Positions 17,119 through 26,366 of a stretch of 64,000 nucleotides of DNA are shown piece by piece (position 1 is the first letter of the stretch; every line of letters starts with the position of its first letter). The translations under genes and the position numbers were made by a program. Origin of the DNA: Helicobacter ailurogastricus (lineage in GTDB: Bacteria; Campylobacterota; Campylobacteria; Campylobacterales; Helicobacteraceae); NCBI RefSeq assembly GCF_001282945.1, contig NZ_CDMG01000002.1:457268-521267 (forward strand). The letters are read 5' to 3'. A model generated the notes under the pieces. The model had not been told where the DNA came from. It did no database searches and saw only the letters and a list, made by a program, of their open reading frames with translations.

Positions 17119-17581
17119 CCATTTAGACAGCCACCAAAACCCCACAATGGTGGATGTGGGCGCAAAGGCGCACACAGAGCGCAAGGCCATTGCCAGCGGA
17201 CAAATTAGCATGGGCGCGCAGGCTTATAGGGCGGTTGTGGAGCAAAAGATCGCTAAGGGTCCGGTGTTGCAAACTGCCATCATCGCCGCCATTATGGGGG
17301 CTAAACAAACCAGCTCTTTAATCCCCCTATGCCACCCCCTAAGCTTATCAAGCGTGCAGGTGGAGGTGCAAGAGCTAGAGGAGCTTTGCGCTTTTAAATT
17401 GCGCGTGAGCGTTACACACACGGGGCAAACAGGCGTAGAGATGGAGGCCCTTACGGGGGTGAGCGTGGGGCTTTTAACGATTTATGACATGGCCAAGGCG
17501 GTGGATAAAAGCATGGTGATTAGTGGCATTTGCCTGGAATTTAAAAGCGGGGGCAAGAGCGGGGATTATAAGCGCCCTTAA
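17111..17581 (+). CDS. moaC: cyclic pyranopterin monophosphate synthase MoaC
   Basis: The 156-residue protein completes the first step of molybdopterin synthesis together with MoaA (not in the window). It shows [15 protein letters not shown], the substrate pocket [30 protein letters not shown] with catalytic residues, and the closing GGKSGDY. The start is the ATG at 17111 just inside the mogA end. It is the last gene of the molybdopterin run. Confidence 0.94.
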   Translation: MLNHLDSHQNPTMVDVGAKAHTERKAIASGQISMGAQAYRAVVEQKIAKGPVLQTAIIAAIMGAKQTSSLIPLCHPLSLSSVQVEVQELEELCAFKLRVSVTHTGQTGVEMEALTGVSVGLLTIYDMAKAVDKSMVISGICLEFKSGGKSGDYKRP

Positions 17582-17600
17582 GCCGTTAGCATAAGTGCGC

Positions 17601-17606
17601 TATAAT
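17601..17606 (+). promoter_or_regulatory. -10 element of the hpaA promoter
   Basis: TATAAT preceded by a GC-rich step lies 42 bases before the hpaA ATG in the short gap after moaC. It suggests that hpaA and the following gene have their own transcript. AAGGAG before the ATG is a good ribosome site. Confidence 0.6.
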
Positions 17607-17648
17607 AAGAGCTTCACCTAAAAAATAACACGACTTTAAGGAGAATAG

Positions 17649-18404
17649 ATGCAATTAAAAACATGGTTATGTGGGGTGGGGCTAGCCGCCGTTCTTGCGG
17701 GGTGCGGACCGGACATCATCGTTACGAACAATGTCCCCTTGCGCTTGGCCTACAAGAGCCAAACCGCTAAGGCCCCCGCCACACACAAACAAATCATGAT
17801 CTTAAAACCCCTGTTCCAATACAGCGACAATATTGTCAAAGAGTATGAAAACCGCTTCAAAAAGCAACTTGTGCTAAAAATCCAAACCTTGCTCGAAAAT
17901 CAGGGGTATAAGGCCACGATTTTAGATGTGAGCGATAAAAATGACCTGACCTTTTCACAAAAACGGGACAATTATTTAGGGGTGGAACTGAGCGGAGAGA
18001 TTGTGTTAAGACCTGATCCTAAAACCACAGAACAAAAGAAATCCAGCCCCGGGCTTATTTTCTCCACAGGCATGGATGTTACTAGAGGCGCGCTCTTGGC
18101 GATGGGTTATATTAAGGTGGTCTTCATTGAGCCAGAGAGCGGGGAGGCGGTCGATTCGTTCATGATCGATCTTAGCGAAATTGATGTGCGCGAGCCCTTT
18201 GTACGCTCCAGCCGATCCGAGCACACCGGGGGGCTTTTAAGCTCGCTTTACAAAGGCAAGGACGACTCGAATGATGCCGTAAAAAAGGCGTTAAACACCA
18301 TCTTTAGTGCCGTGCTCGCTAAAATTGACGCAAAAATGACCCAAGAAAAAATCCAAGCCTACTCCAAAGACATCGCCGATCTAAAAGCCCAACGCAAGTA
18401 CTGA
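17649..18404 (+). CDS. hpaA: HpaA-type surface lipoprotein (neuraminyllactose-binding hemagglutinin)
   Basis: The 251-residue protein has a lipoprotein signal with lipobox LAGC (Cys19). The mature part matches HpaA, including the NNVPLRLAY start and a Lys-rich helical end. In H. pylori HpaA sits on the flagellar sheath and cell surface, is needed for colonisation in animal models, and was first described as a sialic-acid-binding hemagglutinin. It follows the molybdopterin genes as in H. pylori. Its stop overlaps the start of the LtaS-like gene (TGATG). Whether this copy is the main HpaA or a paralog cannot be told here. Confidence 0.85.
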   Translation: MQLKTWLCGVGLAAVLAGCGPDIIVTNNVPLRLAYKSQTAKAPATHKQIMILKPLFQYSDNIVKEYENRFKKQLVLKIQTLLENQGYKATILDVSDKNDLTFSQKRDNYLGVELSGEIVLRPDPKTTEQKKSSPGLIFSTGMDVTRGALLAMGYIKVVFIEPESGEAVDSFMIDLSEIDVREPFVRSSRSEHTGGLLSSLYKGKDDSNDAVKKALNTIFSAVLAKIDAKMTQEKIQAYSKDIADLKAQRKY

Positions 18405-20518
18405 TGCCATCCCCCCGTTTAGATTGGGCTAAACGGGCAATCAACGCCCTCTTAGACGCTCTTGTTTTTAGCCTTTTTTTGAGTTTATTTTTAAGCCTTT
18501 TGAGGGTGGGCTTTATCGCTTACAGTGGGATTTATAAGGGCGCACTGGCCTCTCCCCTGCCCTTAGATCAAATCACTCAAGTGCTCAAAGACGGCTTTAA
18601 GTACGACAACCACATGGCCGCCGCCTTTTCTTTAATTTTCTTGCTAATCGCCCTTGTGCACTCTAGACTCGGCCATTTTTACGCCTTATTTGTGCTGGCC
18701 CTTTGCCTTGCCTTGCAGGTGGCAAACATCACCTACTACGAGATTTATGGCGGGGTGTTTGACACAAATTTACTAGACGCGTTTAACCAGACCCCCAAAA
18801 TTTTAATGGGCATGGCATTGCATAGCGAACAGCACATCCCCACTAAGGTGTTTGTGTGGCTGGCATGCAGCGTGCTGGCAGGCTTTGTTTACCACAAACT
18901 GGGGCGTGCAAGTGATGGGCTTGCTGGGGTGTTGCAAAATTTGCCCTTTAAGCCCGTGTGTGGCTTGCTTGTGGCTAGTTTTTCTGTGTGGATGCTCTAT
19001 TGCATCAATGCGCGCTTGGGGTTTAAAGGCGTTTCGCTAGACACCGCCGTTAAACCCGCCAAAAACCCTTTTTTACGCCAAGTAACCCCGGGGGCGTTTA
19101 GGGATTTATATTTGGTCTTTAAAGATTATAAAAAAAGCCACCATGTCCGCTTTGCCAACTTCACACATAAAAGCCTATTGCAAGCCAGCATAGATTATTT
19201 TAACTTGCCCCCCACGACCAAACTCCCTCTAGACTTAAGAAAACTCTTAAGCCACACGAGCCAAAACCCCAGCCCCTCCACCATTAGACATGTTTTTTAC
19301 ATTGTGTCCGAGTCGCTCTCTAGCTGGCACTTTGACCCTAGATTTGATGCGATCCACTTAGTGAGTGCCCTAAAAAGCCTCAACGACCAGCAACACGGCT
19401 TTATCTTTCCTCTATTCATAGAAAACGCTAAACGCACGGTCAAGAGTCTAGATGTGCAACTCACAGGGCTGTTTAACATCAACGACACAAATTTTGTCAA
19501 TATGGGTGTGCATATCCCCAGCCTGCCCACCGCCATAGGCAACCAAATGAAAGGGCTAGGTTTTGACAACACCTTTTATTATGGGGGCAGCGGGATTTGG
19601 AATAGATTAGATCGCTTTAGCAAAAGAGAAGGCTTTGATCATTTTATTTTCAACACCTATTTAATGGACTTTGCCAAAGCCCAGCTAAAGGCCAACCCCA
19701 AAGCCTACCCCCAACCCTTAGAAAACGATTGGGGCGTGCATGACAATGTGCTTTTTGACTACATTTTAAAAAACACCCCCACCCACAAAAAAACCTTTAG
19801 CATGGTGATGACTTTAAGCAATCACCCCACCCGCAATGTCAATTTAAAAGCCTTTGGCGTGCCCGTTGAGAAAATACAAGACTTTGTCAGCCGCTCCAAA
19901 GATCAAAACATGCCCAGCGCAAACTTCTTAGGGCACATCTATTGGTACGACAAAATCTTAGTGGATTTCATCAAAAAGGCCAGTGCAAAATTCCCCAATT
20001 CTCTCTTTATCATCACAGGCGATCACTTTGATCGCAGTTTCATCTACGCCAAAGATAATCACTACTGGACTAAAAGCGTGCCTCTCATTATTTATGCTCC
20101 AAGCTTAAAGCCTAAACTTGCCGCGTGCATTGGCGCACACATTGACATTGCCCCCACGATCATGGAGCTGGTCGCGCCTAAGGGCTACCCATACGCCAGC
20201 TTTGGCAAACCCCTTTTTAAAAACGCCACCAATAGCACCGACACGCCCAAAGATTGTGCCGCGCGAGAACCCTTCGTGTGGGGGCAATCTAAAGATTTTG
20301 CTTTGGGTTTTGAGTCGGTGGCAGGACAGAGCCAAAAAAGCGGACTGGATTTTATCTACACGGATGGCGGCGCGCTCTTGTATGTCAAAAACCACGCTTG
20401 GATCAAAGCCCCACTTTTAGAGGCAGACATGGCCCTAGCCAAAGAGCTAAAAGACAAAAACCAAATCGCCAATGGCCTTAGCTGGTATTTTTTATTTAAA
20501 GGAGCCATTTTAAAGTAG
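18404..20518 (+). CDS. LtaS/sulfatase-family membrane enzyme
   Basis: The 704-residue protein has about five membrane segments (residues 1-215) and then an alkaline-phosphatase-superfamily catalytic domain. Metal and nucleophile positions fit the lipoteichoic acid synthase type: Glu in YIVSESLS, a Thr about 41 residues later (AKRTVKS), and Asp-His in ITGDHFDR. In Gram-negative bacteria such enzymes transfer phosphoglycerol or phosphoethanolamine to envelope glycans or lipids, facing the periplasm. The acceptor and head group cannot be read from the sequence. It is coupled to hpaA by a TGATG overlap, so the two are made together. Confidence 0.75.
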   Translation: MPSPRLDWAKRAINALLDALVFSLFLSLFLSLLRVGFIAYSGIYKGALASPLPLDQITQVLKDGFKYDNHMAAAFSLIFLLIALVHSRLGHFYALFVLALCLALQVANITYYEIYGGVFDTNLLDAFNQTPKILMGMALHSEQHIPTKVFVWLACSVLAGFVYHKLGRASDGLAGVLQNLPFKPVCGLLVASFSVWMLYCINARLGFKGVSLDTAVKPAKNPFLRQVTPGAFRDLYLVFKDYKKSHHVRFANFTHKSLLQASIDYFNLPPTTKLPLDLRKLLSHTSQNPSPSTIRHVFYIVSESLSSWHFDPRFDAIHLVSALKSLNDQQHGFIFPLFIENAKRTVKSLDVQLTGLFNINDTNFVNMGVHIPSLPTAIGNQMKGLGFDNTFYYGGSGIWNRLDRFSKREGFDHFIFNTYLMDFAKAQLKANPKAYPQPLENDWGVHDNVLFDYILKNTPTHKKTFSMVMTLSNHPTRNVNLKAFGVPVEKIQDFVSRSKDQNMPSANFLGHIYWYDKILVDFIKKASAKFPNSLFIITGDHFDRSFIYAKDNHYWTKSVPLIIYAPSLKPKLAACIGAHIDIAPTIMELVAPKGYPYASFGKPLFKNATNSTDTPKDCAAREPFVWGQSKDFALGFESVAGQSQKSGLDFIYTDGGALLYVKNHAWIKAPLLEADMALAKELKDKNQIANGLSWYFLFKGAILK

Positions 20519-20542
20519 GCAACCAAACATGGCTTAGTTGCC
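20518..20542. terminator. short hairpin between convergent genes
   Basis: GGCAAC (20518-20523) pairs with GTTGCC (20537-20542) in the 32-base gap between the LtaS-like gene and flgL. There is no long T run, so termination is only possible. Confidence 0.35.
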
Positions 20543-20550
20543 AAAACCGC

Positions 20551-23085
20551 TCAAAGATAGTTTGTAAGGCTCATTTGGTTAATCTTGCTCGCCGAGGCTA
20601 AGGATGCATCGTAATTGTTGCGCAGTTGGGCGAACTTGTTGTAGGTTTGGGCGACATCGGTGCCTGTGGTGTCGGCACGGATCGACTCGACTTGGTTTTT
20701 CAACACTTCATTGCGGCGCATGACATGGGAGAAGTTGCGGCTATGCGCCCCATTGGAGGCGATGATTTTTTCAATGTGATCGCTCAAGTGATCGATGAGG
20801 GCGATGCCATTTTGTATCCCCGTGTTACGCATTTCAGGGCCATAGCCTTGCAAGCTGTCTGGGCGATCGATCCCCTCGCGCACCGCTTCAATCACTTGGT
20901 CCAATTGTTTGAAAAAGTGGATATGCGGGGTGTCGATCGTGGGGGCGTTGTTGGCATTAAGGCGGATAGCGGGCGTGTCGCGTCTTAAACTCTCAGGACT
21001 AAAGTCGCTGGCCTTATTGTCGTAAAACATGAATTGCATGGGGGTCTTGGAGTGCATTTTATCGTGGATTTGCACTTGCCCCCGATCGTTGAGATTCACA
21101 TCTACCCGCTCATCGGCTTGCTTTAAGAGGGATAAAAACGCGTCTTTGCTCGCTTTAGAGGGCGCACCCGCTTGGGCTTGCTCGTATTCTTTGGGGTCGC
21201 TGTTGCTAAAATTAAAGGCTAGCGTCATTGCGTCCATCAGCTGGCGGTAAGTGAAGTCATTAGGCTTGGTGAGGTGTGGGGGGGTGTCGTCTCTATTGTA
21301 AAGGGGGATGTGATACACCCCCCCGCTTTTCTTAGGCAAGTCTAAAAACGCCCCCCCGGGGCTTAGGTGCAACTGGGCTTTCACATCTACGCCATTATTG
21401 TCCTTAAGCACCATGGTGTAATCTTGTTGGGTGATTTTTGCCCCCATGGCAGAGGCGAGCGTGCTGGCCCCTGTGGCGTAATCCATGCTTTTAGGCACGA
21501 TCTGAGACACATTGCTGTGTAAATACGCCCCTTGTCGGCTGAAGTAGGTTTGCTTATAGGTGTCGGCGTAATCTAGAGGCAAGGCTTGAGTGGGCGTGCC
21601 CTTAGCATCTAGGCTCGTGATCTTCAAGCTAAAGCCACTTTCACCATCAAAAGGGGGTTTGTTGCTGTCATGCGCCTTGTTGCGAACATTGTTATCCACG
21701 ACCCTTAAATGCCCATCGTTAGACAGCTCGACATCTAATTTCCCCCCAAAGTGGCTTTTAATGCCATCCATTAAATCTTGCATGGTGGTGGTGGGGGTGA
21801 TGGCTAAAATCAAAGGCTCTAGGGGGGTTGTGTCTATGTGGCCATCGGGTTTATTAGGGCGTGTGCCTTCAAGTTTGAGGCTAGCGACACTGGGGCCTAG
21901 TATGTCTTTTAGGGGGGTGTTTCTTGTGGCAGGGGTGTTGTCTTCTGTGGTGATGAACGCGCTTTTAATGTCGTGCATGCGGTGATCGTAGGGGTCCAGC
22001 GTGCTTTGCAAGCTCTCTAGCGAGCGGTTAGCCACAAACGCGCTTTTGACATAGGTGCTCACCCTAGCCCCACTGGTAAAGAGGTCGTTTAAATCATCTA
22101 CATTTTTTTCACTTGAGAGCATGTGAAAGTCTAGGGCCGCGCGCCCCGGGGTCAAGTCTCTAATCTCAATCTCCCCCCACGCGTTTAAGGACACCTGCAC
22201 GACTTGGTTGGTGGAGGTGTTGCCATACGCCTTGCCGATTTGATCCAACAAATCCTGCACTCTAGTGGCATCGGCTTTATTGTTATAACCCTTATCCAGC
22301 GCAAACTTTGCCTTAAAGGCACTCCCATCGGGGCGCACGCCTTGCAAGTAAAAATACTCGGGTTTGTCGTTGCGTGGGTCGTTGTCGGTGTCGCCAATGA
22401 GATCGCGCAAAGTGTCTTGGGCGTTGATATAGACTTCTTGCGGGTTTTGGGTGCGGTTGTAGGCATCCATAATATCTGGGTGCAACTTGCTTTGGTTGAG
22501 CTTTTTAATGTTGGCGGTGATGATTTTTTGGCGATCGACATCTTTACCCAAAAAGAGATTTTGCCCGCTGATGTTGTAGGGGACTAAATTATTCGAGCCG
22601 ATCAAGGCATTTAAATTTTCGTTGTTGCCGTAGTAATTGCCCGCTTTATCAAAGGGGGGGCGATCGACCTTGCTCCCGCCAAAGAGATACTCGCCCCCAA
22701 TAGAGGTGTTGGCGACATTGATCATGTGGTCTTTGAGTTTGGCTAGGTCTAGGGCGATGGCTTGACGGGAGGTCGTGGAGTGCACATCGCTGGCGGCTTG
22801 AATCAATTTTGTTTTAAATTGCTCCATCGTGCTGGAGAGCTCGCTTAGAGCCTTGTCGGTGTTGAGCGTGGAAGTGTAGGCACTTTGGGCGACATCGTGG
22901 GCCTGATCGAGCGTGTTGGATTCAAAGCCGTATTTGAGGTTTTGGTTATTGACATTGTTGTTTTGATAGCCGTACTCGGCTTTAAGCCCGGAGGCGATTT
23001 GGTTGTTGGCGGTGTTGAGTTTGTTTTGGAGCGCATTTTGGTAGTAGTTGATTTGGTTGTAGCGGTTGCTATCAGTGATGCGCAT
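20551..23085 (-). CDS. flgL: flagellar hook-associated protein 3, FlgL
   Basis: The 844-residue protein is long for FlgL, as in H. pylori. It has flagellin-like ends: MRITDSNRYNQINYYQ with NQIASGLK at the N terminus, and a C-terminal helix with TDVAQTYNKFAQLRNNYDASLAS. The roughly 600-residue middle forms the large exposed region. FlgL joins hook to filament together with FlgK and is exported by the flagellar type III system. It lies divergent from rplU, with a sigma-54 type promoter upstream. Confidence 0.93.
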   Translation of the reverse strand: MRITDSNRYNQINYYQNALQNKLNTANNQIASGLKAEYGYQNNNVNNQNLKYGFESNTLDQAHDVAQSAYTSTLNTDKALSELSSTMEQFKTKLIQAASDVHSTTSRQAIALDLAKLKDHMINVANTSIGGEYLFGGSKVDRPPFDKAGNYYGNNENLNALIGSNNLVPYNISGQNLFLGKDVDRQKIITANIKKLNQSKLHPDIMDAYNRTQNPQEVYINAQDTLRDLIGDTDNDPRNDKPEYFYLQGVRPDGSAFKAKFALDKGYNNKADATRVQDLLDQIGKAYGNTSTNQVVQVSLNAWGEIEIRDLTPGRAALDFHMLSSEKNVDDLNDLFTSGARVSTYVKSAFVANRSLESLQSTLDPYDHRMHDIKSAFITTEDNTPATRNTPLKDILGPSVASLKLEGTRPNKPDGHIDTTPLEPLILAITPTTTMQDLMDGIKSHFGGKLDVELSNDGHLRVVDNNVRNKAHDSNKPPFDGESGFSLKITSLDAKGTPTQALPLDYADTYKQTYFSRQGAYLHSNVSQIVPKSMDYATGASTLASAMGAKITQQDYTMVLKDNNGVDVKAQLHLSPGGAFLDLPKKSGGVYHIPLYNRDDTPPHLTKPNDFTYRQLMDAMTLAFNFSNSDPKEYEQAQAGAPSKASKDAFLSLLKQADERVDVNLNDRGQVQIHDKMHSKTPMQFMFYDNKASDFSPESLRRDTPAIRLNANNAPTIDTPHIHFFKQLDQVIEAVREGIDRPDSLQGYGPEMRNTGIQNGIALIDHLSDHIEKIIASNGAHSRNFSHVMRRNEVLKNQVESIRADTTGTDVAQTYNKFAQLRNNYDASLASASKINQMSLTNYL

Positions 23086-23117
23086 AAGACTTCCTTTTCA
23101 ATGTAACTCATCCCAAA

Positions 23118-23136
23118 CATGCAATATATATACCAC
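23118..23136 (-). promoter_or_regulatory. sigma-54 (RpoN) promoter of flgL
   Basis: On the minus strand GTGGTATATATATTGCATG has the invariant GG (23133-23134) and GC (23121-23122) with exactly ten bases between them, close to the consensus TGGCAC-N5-TTGC. It ends 33 bases before the flgL ATG. RpoN control of hook-associated genes is established in H. pylori. Confidence 0.7.
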
Positions 23137-23165
23137 TTTGCTAAGGTAAAATTTTAGGTTTCTTA

Positions 23166-23174
23166 TGCTAGAAT
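23166..23174 (+). promoter_or_regulatory. extended -10 promoter of rplU-rpmA
   Basis: TGCTAGAAT, an extended -10 element, lies 36 bases before the rplU ATG and is followed by an AGGCGGAG ribosome site. Confidence 0.55.
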
Positions 23175-23210
23175 GGACTCTAATTTTAATTTCTAATTTT
23201 AGGCGGAGAT

Positions 23211-23525
23211 ATGTTTTACGCGGTCTTTAAGAATGGGGGCAAGCAGTACAAGGTGCAAGAGGGCGACATCGTCCTATTGGATCACATGGGCTTAGAGCCT
23301 AAGACAAATTTTCAAATCCACGAAGTGTTGGCCATCTGCCAAGAGGGGCAGGTGTCTTGTGGCAACCCTTTTTTAAGTGGGGCGCAAATTGAGGCAGAAG
23401 TCATCAACGAGGGGCGGGGCAAAAAAGTCGTGATCTTTAAGAAACGCCGCCGCAAGGACAGCAAAACTAAAAGGGGCTTTCGCCGCGACTTCACCCGCGT
23501 CAAAATCACAAAAATCGTAGCATAA
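23211..23525 (+). CDS. rplU: 50S ribosomal protein L21
   Basis: The 104-residue protein begins [19 protein letters not shown], the standard bL21 start, and has the Lys/Arg-rich [19 protein letters not shown] segment that binds 23S rRNA. It is first in the usual L21-L27 pair. Confidence 0.97.
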   Translation: MFYAVFKNGGKQYKVQEGDIVLLDHMGLEPKTNFQIHEVLAICQEGQVSCGNPFLSGAQIEAEVINEGRGKKVVIFKKRRRKDSKTKRGFRRDFTRVKITKIVA

Positions 23526-23536
23526 AGGATTAAAGC

Positions 23537-23794
23537 ATGGCACACAAGAAAGGGCAGGGCAGCACCCAAAATAACCGCGACTCCGCGGGGCGCAGACTAG
23601 GCGTTAAAAAGTTTGGTTCAGAGTTCGTGCGGGCGGGCAACATCATTGTACGCCAAAGAGGCACAAAAGTACATCCGGGTAAAAATGTCGGCATGGGCAA
23701 AGATCACACCATTTTTGCGCTCATTGATGGTGTGGTGCTTTTTAGCCACAAAGACAAGCACCGCAAGCAAGTTTCTGTCATGCCGCGAAATTAA
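23537..23794 (+). CDS. rpmA: 50S ribosomal protein L27
   Basis: The 85-residue protein starts [20 protein letters not shown] and carries [10 protein letters not shown], typical of bL27, whose N terminus reaches the peptidyl transferase centre. There is no N-terminal extension of the kind cleaved in Firmicutes. It lies two bases from dppA. Confidence 0.97.
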   Translation: MAHKKGQGSTQNNRDSAGRRLGVKKFGSEFVRAGNIIVRQRGTKVHPGKNVGMGKDHTIFALIDGVVLFSHKDKHRKQVSVMPRN

Positions 23795-23796
23795 GC

Positions 23797-25362
23797 ATGA
23801 TGAAAACCCTCACCCTTTTTTGCCTTAGCTGTTTGTGCGTGTGGGCGAAAGAGGGCGGGACCTTGATTTACGCGAGGGGAGCGGATGGTTCGGGGATGGA
23901 CCCCGCCTTAGTTGTGGATGGGGAGAGTTACGCCGCCACTTCTAACATCTATGAAACCCTTGTGCGTTTTAAATACGGCTCTACAGAGATTGAGCCTGCT
24001 TTGGCGAGCAGTTGGGAGATTTCTAAAGACGGCCTGATCTACACTTTCCACCTGCGCCGTGGCGTTTATTTCCAAACCACCCATTATTGGGACCAAAAAA
24101 CCGAACTCACCGCTAAAGATGTTCTTTTTTCTTTTGAGCGGCAAATGGGACAGATGCCCTACTACAAGGGAGGCAAATCTTACGGCTACTGGGCGAGCAT
24201 GGGCATGTCCTCGATCATTAAAAAAATCGAGGCTTTGGATAAATACACGGTGCGCTTCACTTTAAAACACCCCGAAGCCCCATTTTTGGCGGATTTGGGG
24301 ATGGACTTTTTAAGCGTGCTGAGTGCCGATTACGCCGCCCACTTAAAGAGCCTGAATAAAGAGGACGAACTCACGAGAAAGCCCATAGGCACGGGACCCT
24401 TTAAGTTGGCGACTTGGTTTAGAGACGATAAAGTTGTCTTGTTAAAAAACTCCGATTATTGGGGGTCTAAGGCGCATTTAGACCGGGTGGTTTTAAGGGT
24501 GATCCCTAATCCTTCTGTGCGCGCTTTGGCGCTGCAGCGAGGCGAGGTGTCGATCATCAATGCCCCTAATCGCAATGAAATCCCCCGCTTGGCGCACTTG
24601 CCCGGGGTGGCTGTGGATGAAAAGCCCGGGCTCTTTGTCACTTGGATGAGTTTAAACTTAGAAAAAAAGCCCTTTGACAACCGCCTTGTGCGTCTGGCCA
24701 TCAACCACGCCATCAACACACAAGACTATGTCAAAATCGTGTATGAAAACTACGCCACGCCCGCGATCAACCCCATGCCCCCCACAATGTGGGGCTACAA
24801 CAAGGACATTAAGCCCTATGGCTATGACTTGAAGTTGGCTAAAGAGCTCTTGGCTAAAGCCGGCTACCCCAATGGTTTTGAAACCACGCTTTTTACTGCC
24901 TCTAAATATAACAAACAAGCCGCCGAGTTTGTGCAAGCACAGCTGGCTAAAATTGGCATCCAAGTAAAAATTGAGTTTTTTGAGTGGGGGACTTACCTTA
25001 AAAAGGTGGCGATGGGCGAGCATAAAATGGCCTTTAGTGGTTGGAAGGCCGACACCCCGGATCCGGACAATTTTTTATACATTTTGTGGAGCAAAGAGGC
25101 GGCGGCAGAAATCCCCACCCGCAACGACTCTTTTTATAAAAACGATGTCTATTCTAAGCTCGTAACGCAAGCAAAACATCTCTCAAACCAAACCAAGAGG
25201 GCAGAGCTTTACAAAAAAGCCCAAGAGGTTTTTCACAGCGATGCCCCTTGGGTGCCTTTGGCTTACCCTTACAGCGTGGTGGCGCGACTCTCAAGTGTGC
25301 AGGGCTATCAAATAAGCGGGGTGCAAAATAACCGCTTTGTGCATGTGTATTTTTCTAAATAA
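23797..25362 (+). CDS. dppA: dipeptide ABC transporter, periplasmic binding protein DppA
   Basis: The 521-residue protein has a short signal peptide (LFCLSCLCVWAKEGG) and the SBP family 5 fold. It shows the family region RKPIGTGPFKLATW, SDYWG, and a C-terminal GWKADTPDPDNFL. It captures di- or oligopeptides and hands them to DppBC. It starts two bases after rpmA, so the transporter is probably read from the ribosomal promoter as well, as in H. pylori. Confidence 0.92.
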   Translation: MMKTLTLFCLSCLCVWAKEGGTLIYARGADGSGMDPALVVDGESYAATSNIYETLVRFKYGSTEIEPALASSWEISKDGLIYTFHLRRGVYFQTTHYWDQKTELTAKDVLFSFERQMGQMPYYKGGKSYGYWASMGMSSIIKKIEALDKYTVRFTLKHPEAPFLADLGMDFLSVLSADYAAHLKSLNKEDELTRKPIGTGPFKLATWFRDDKVVLLKNSDYWGSKAHLDRVVLRVIPNPSVRALALQRGEVSIINAPNRNEIPRLAHLPGVAVDEKPGLFVTWMSLNLEKKPFDNRLVRLAINHAINTQDYVKIVYENYATPAINPMPPTMWGYNKDIKPYGYDLKLAKELLAKAGYPNGFETTLFTASKYNKQAAEFVQAQLAKIGIQVKIEFFEWGTYLKKVAMGEHKMAFSGWKADTPDPDNFLYILWSKEAAAEIPTRNDSFYKNDVYSKLVTQAKHLSNQTKRAELYKKAQEVFHSDAPWVPLAYPYSVVARLSSVQGYQISGVQNNRFVHVYFSK

Positions 25363-26366
25363 TGTTGCTTTTTTTGCTCAAACGGCTGTTATGGACGATT
25401 CCCACCCTGTTTGGGGTGAGTGTTTTAGTCTTTTCGATGGTGCATTTAGTCCCGGGCGATCCGGCACTTATGATTTTGGGCGAGCATGCCAATAAAGAGG
25501 CGATCGAGGCTTTAAGGGAGCAAATGGGCTTAAACAAGCCCCTACTAGAGCAATACCTAAGTTACATGGGGCACGTCTTGCACGGGGATTTAGGCACTTC
25601 TTTGGTGTCTGGCGAGAGTGTGTTAGAAGCCTTTTTGCAACGCTTCCCGGCGACTTTAGAGCTGTCTTTAAGCGCGCTCTTCATCGCCGTTGTTGTCGGT
25701 CTAGCCACGGGCATTTTAGCCGCCATTAAACGCTATAGTTTGTTTGATAATTTAAGCATGGGTTTTGCGCTTGCCGGTGTGAGCATGCCCGTCTTTTGGC
25801 TGGGGCTGATGCTCATTTACTTTTTTAGCGTGAAGCTGGGTTGGTTTCCCGTCTTTGGGCGGCTTAACGATGCCTACTACTTAGACGGGCCCACGGGCTT
25901 TTATTTGATCGATAGCCTCATTGCCGGCAATTTGCCCGCTTTTTGGGATACACTGCGCCATTTAGCCTTGCCTAGCATTGCCCTAGCCACGATCCCCACC
26001 GCCATCATCGCGCGCATGACCCGTGCGAGCATGCTCGAAGTTTTGCAAGAGGACTATGTCCGCACCGCACAGGCGAAGGGTTGCCCCCCTTGGCGTGTGG
26101 TGTTGATCCACACTTTAAGAAACGCCCTAATCCCCGTTACCACCGTGGTAGGGCTCATGCTGGCTGGGCTTTTGGCTGGAAGCATCCTCACCGAAACCAC
26201 TTTTTCGTGGCCGGGCGTGGGGCGCTGGATGGTCAATGCCCTCAATCAAAGGGATTTTCCCATCATCCAATCCTCAAGTCTGATTGTGGCGGTGATTTTC
26301 GTGGGGGCAAATTTGGTCGTGGATCTTCTCTACGCCTTCATCAATCCGCAGATTAGGCTAAGTTAA
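25362..26366 (+). CDS. dppB: dipeptide ABC transporter permease DppB
   Basis: The 334-residue protein has six membrane segments. It shows the permease EAA loop in the form RMTRASMLEVLQEDYVRTAQAKG, which docks on the ATPases, and the family start FLLKRLLWTIPTLFGVSVLVF. Start and stop both overlap neighbours (TAATG). Confidence 0.93.
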   Translation: MLLFLLKRLLWTIPTLFGVSVLVFSMVHLVPGDPALMILGEHANKEAIEALREQMGLNKPLLEQYLSYMGHVLHGDLGTSLVSGESVLEAFLQRFPATLELSLSALFIAVVVGLATGILAAIKRYSLFDNLSMGFALAGVSMPVFWLGLMLIYFFSVKLGWFPVFGRLNDAYYLDGPTGFYLIDSLIAGNLPAFWDTLRHLALPSIALATIPTAIIARMTRASMLEVLQEDYVRTAQAKGCPPWRVVLIHTLRNALIPVTTVVGLMLAGLLAGSILTETTFSWPGVGRWMVNALNQRDFPIIQSSSLIVAVIFVGANLVVDLLYAFINPQIRLS

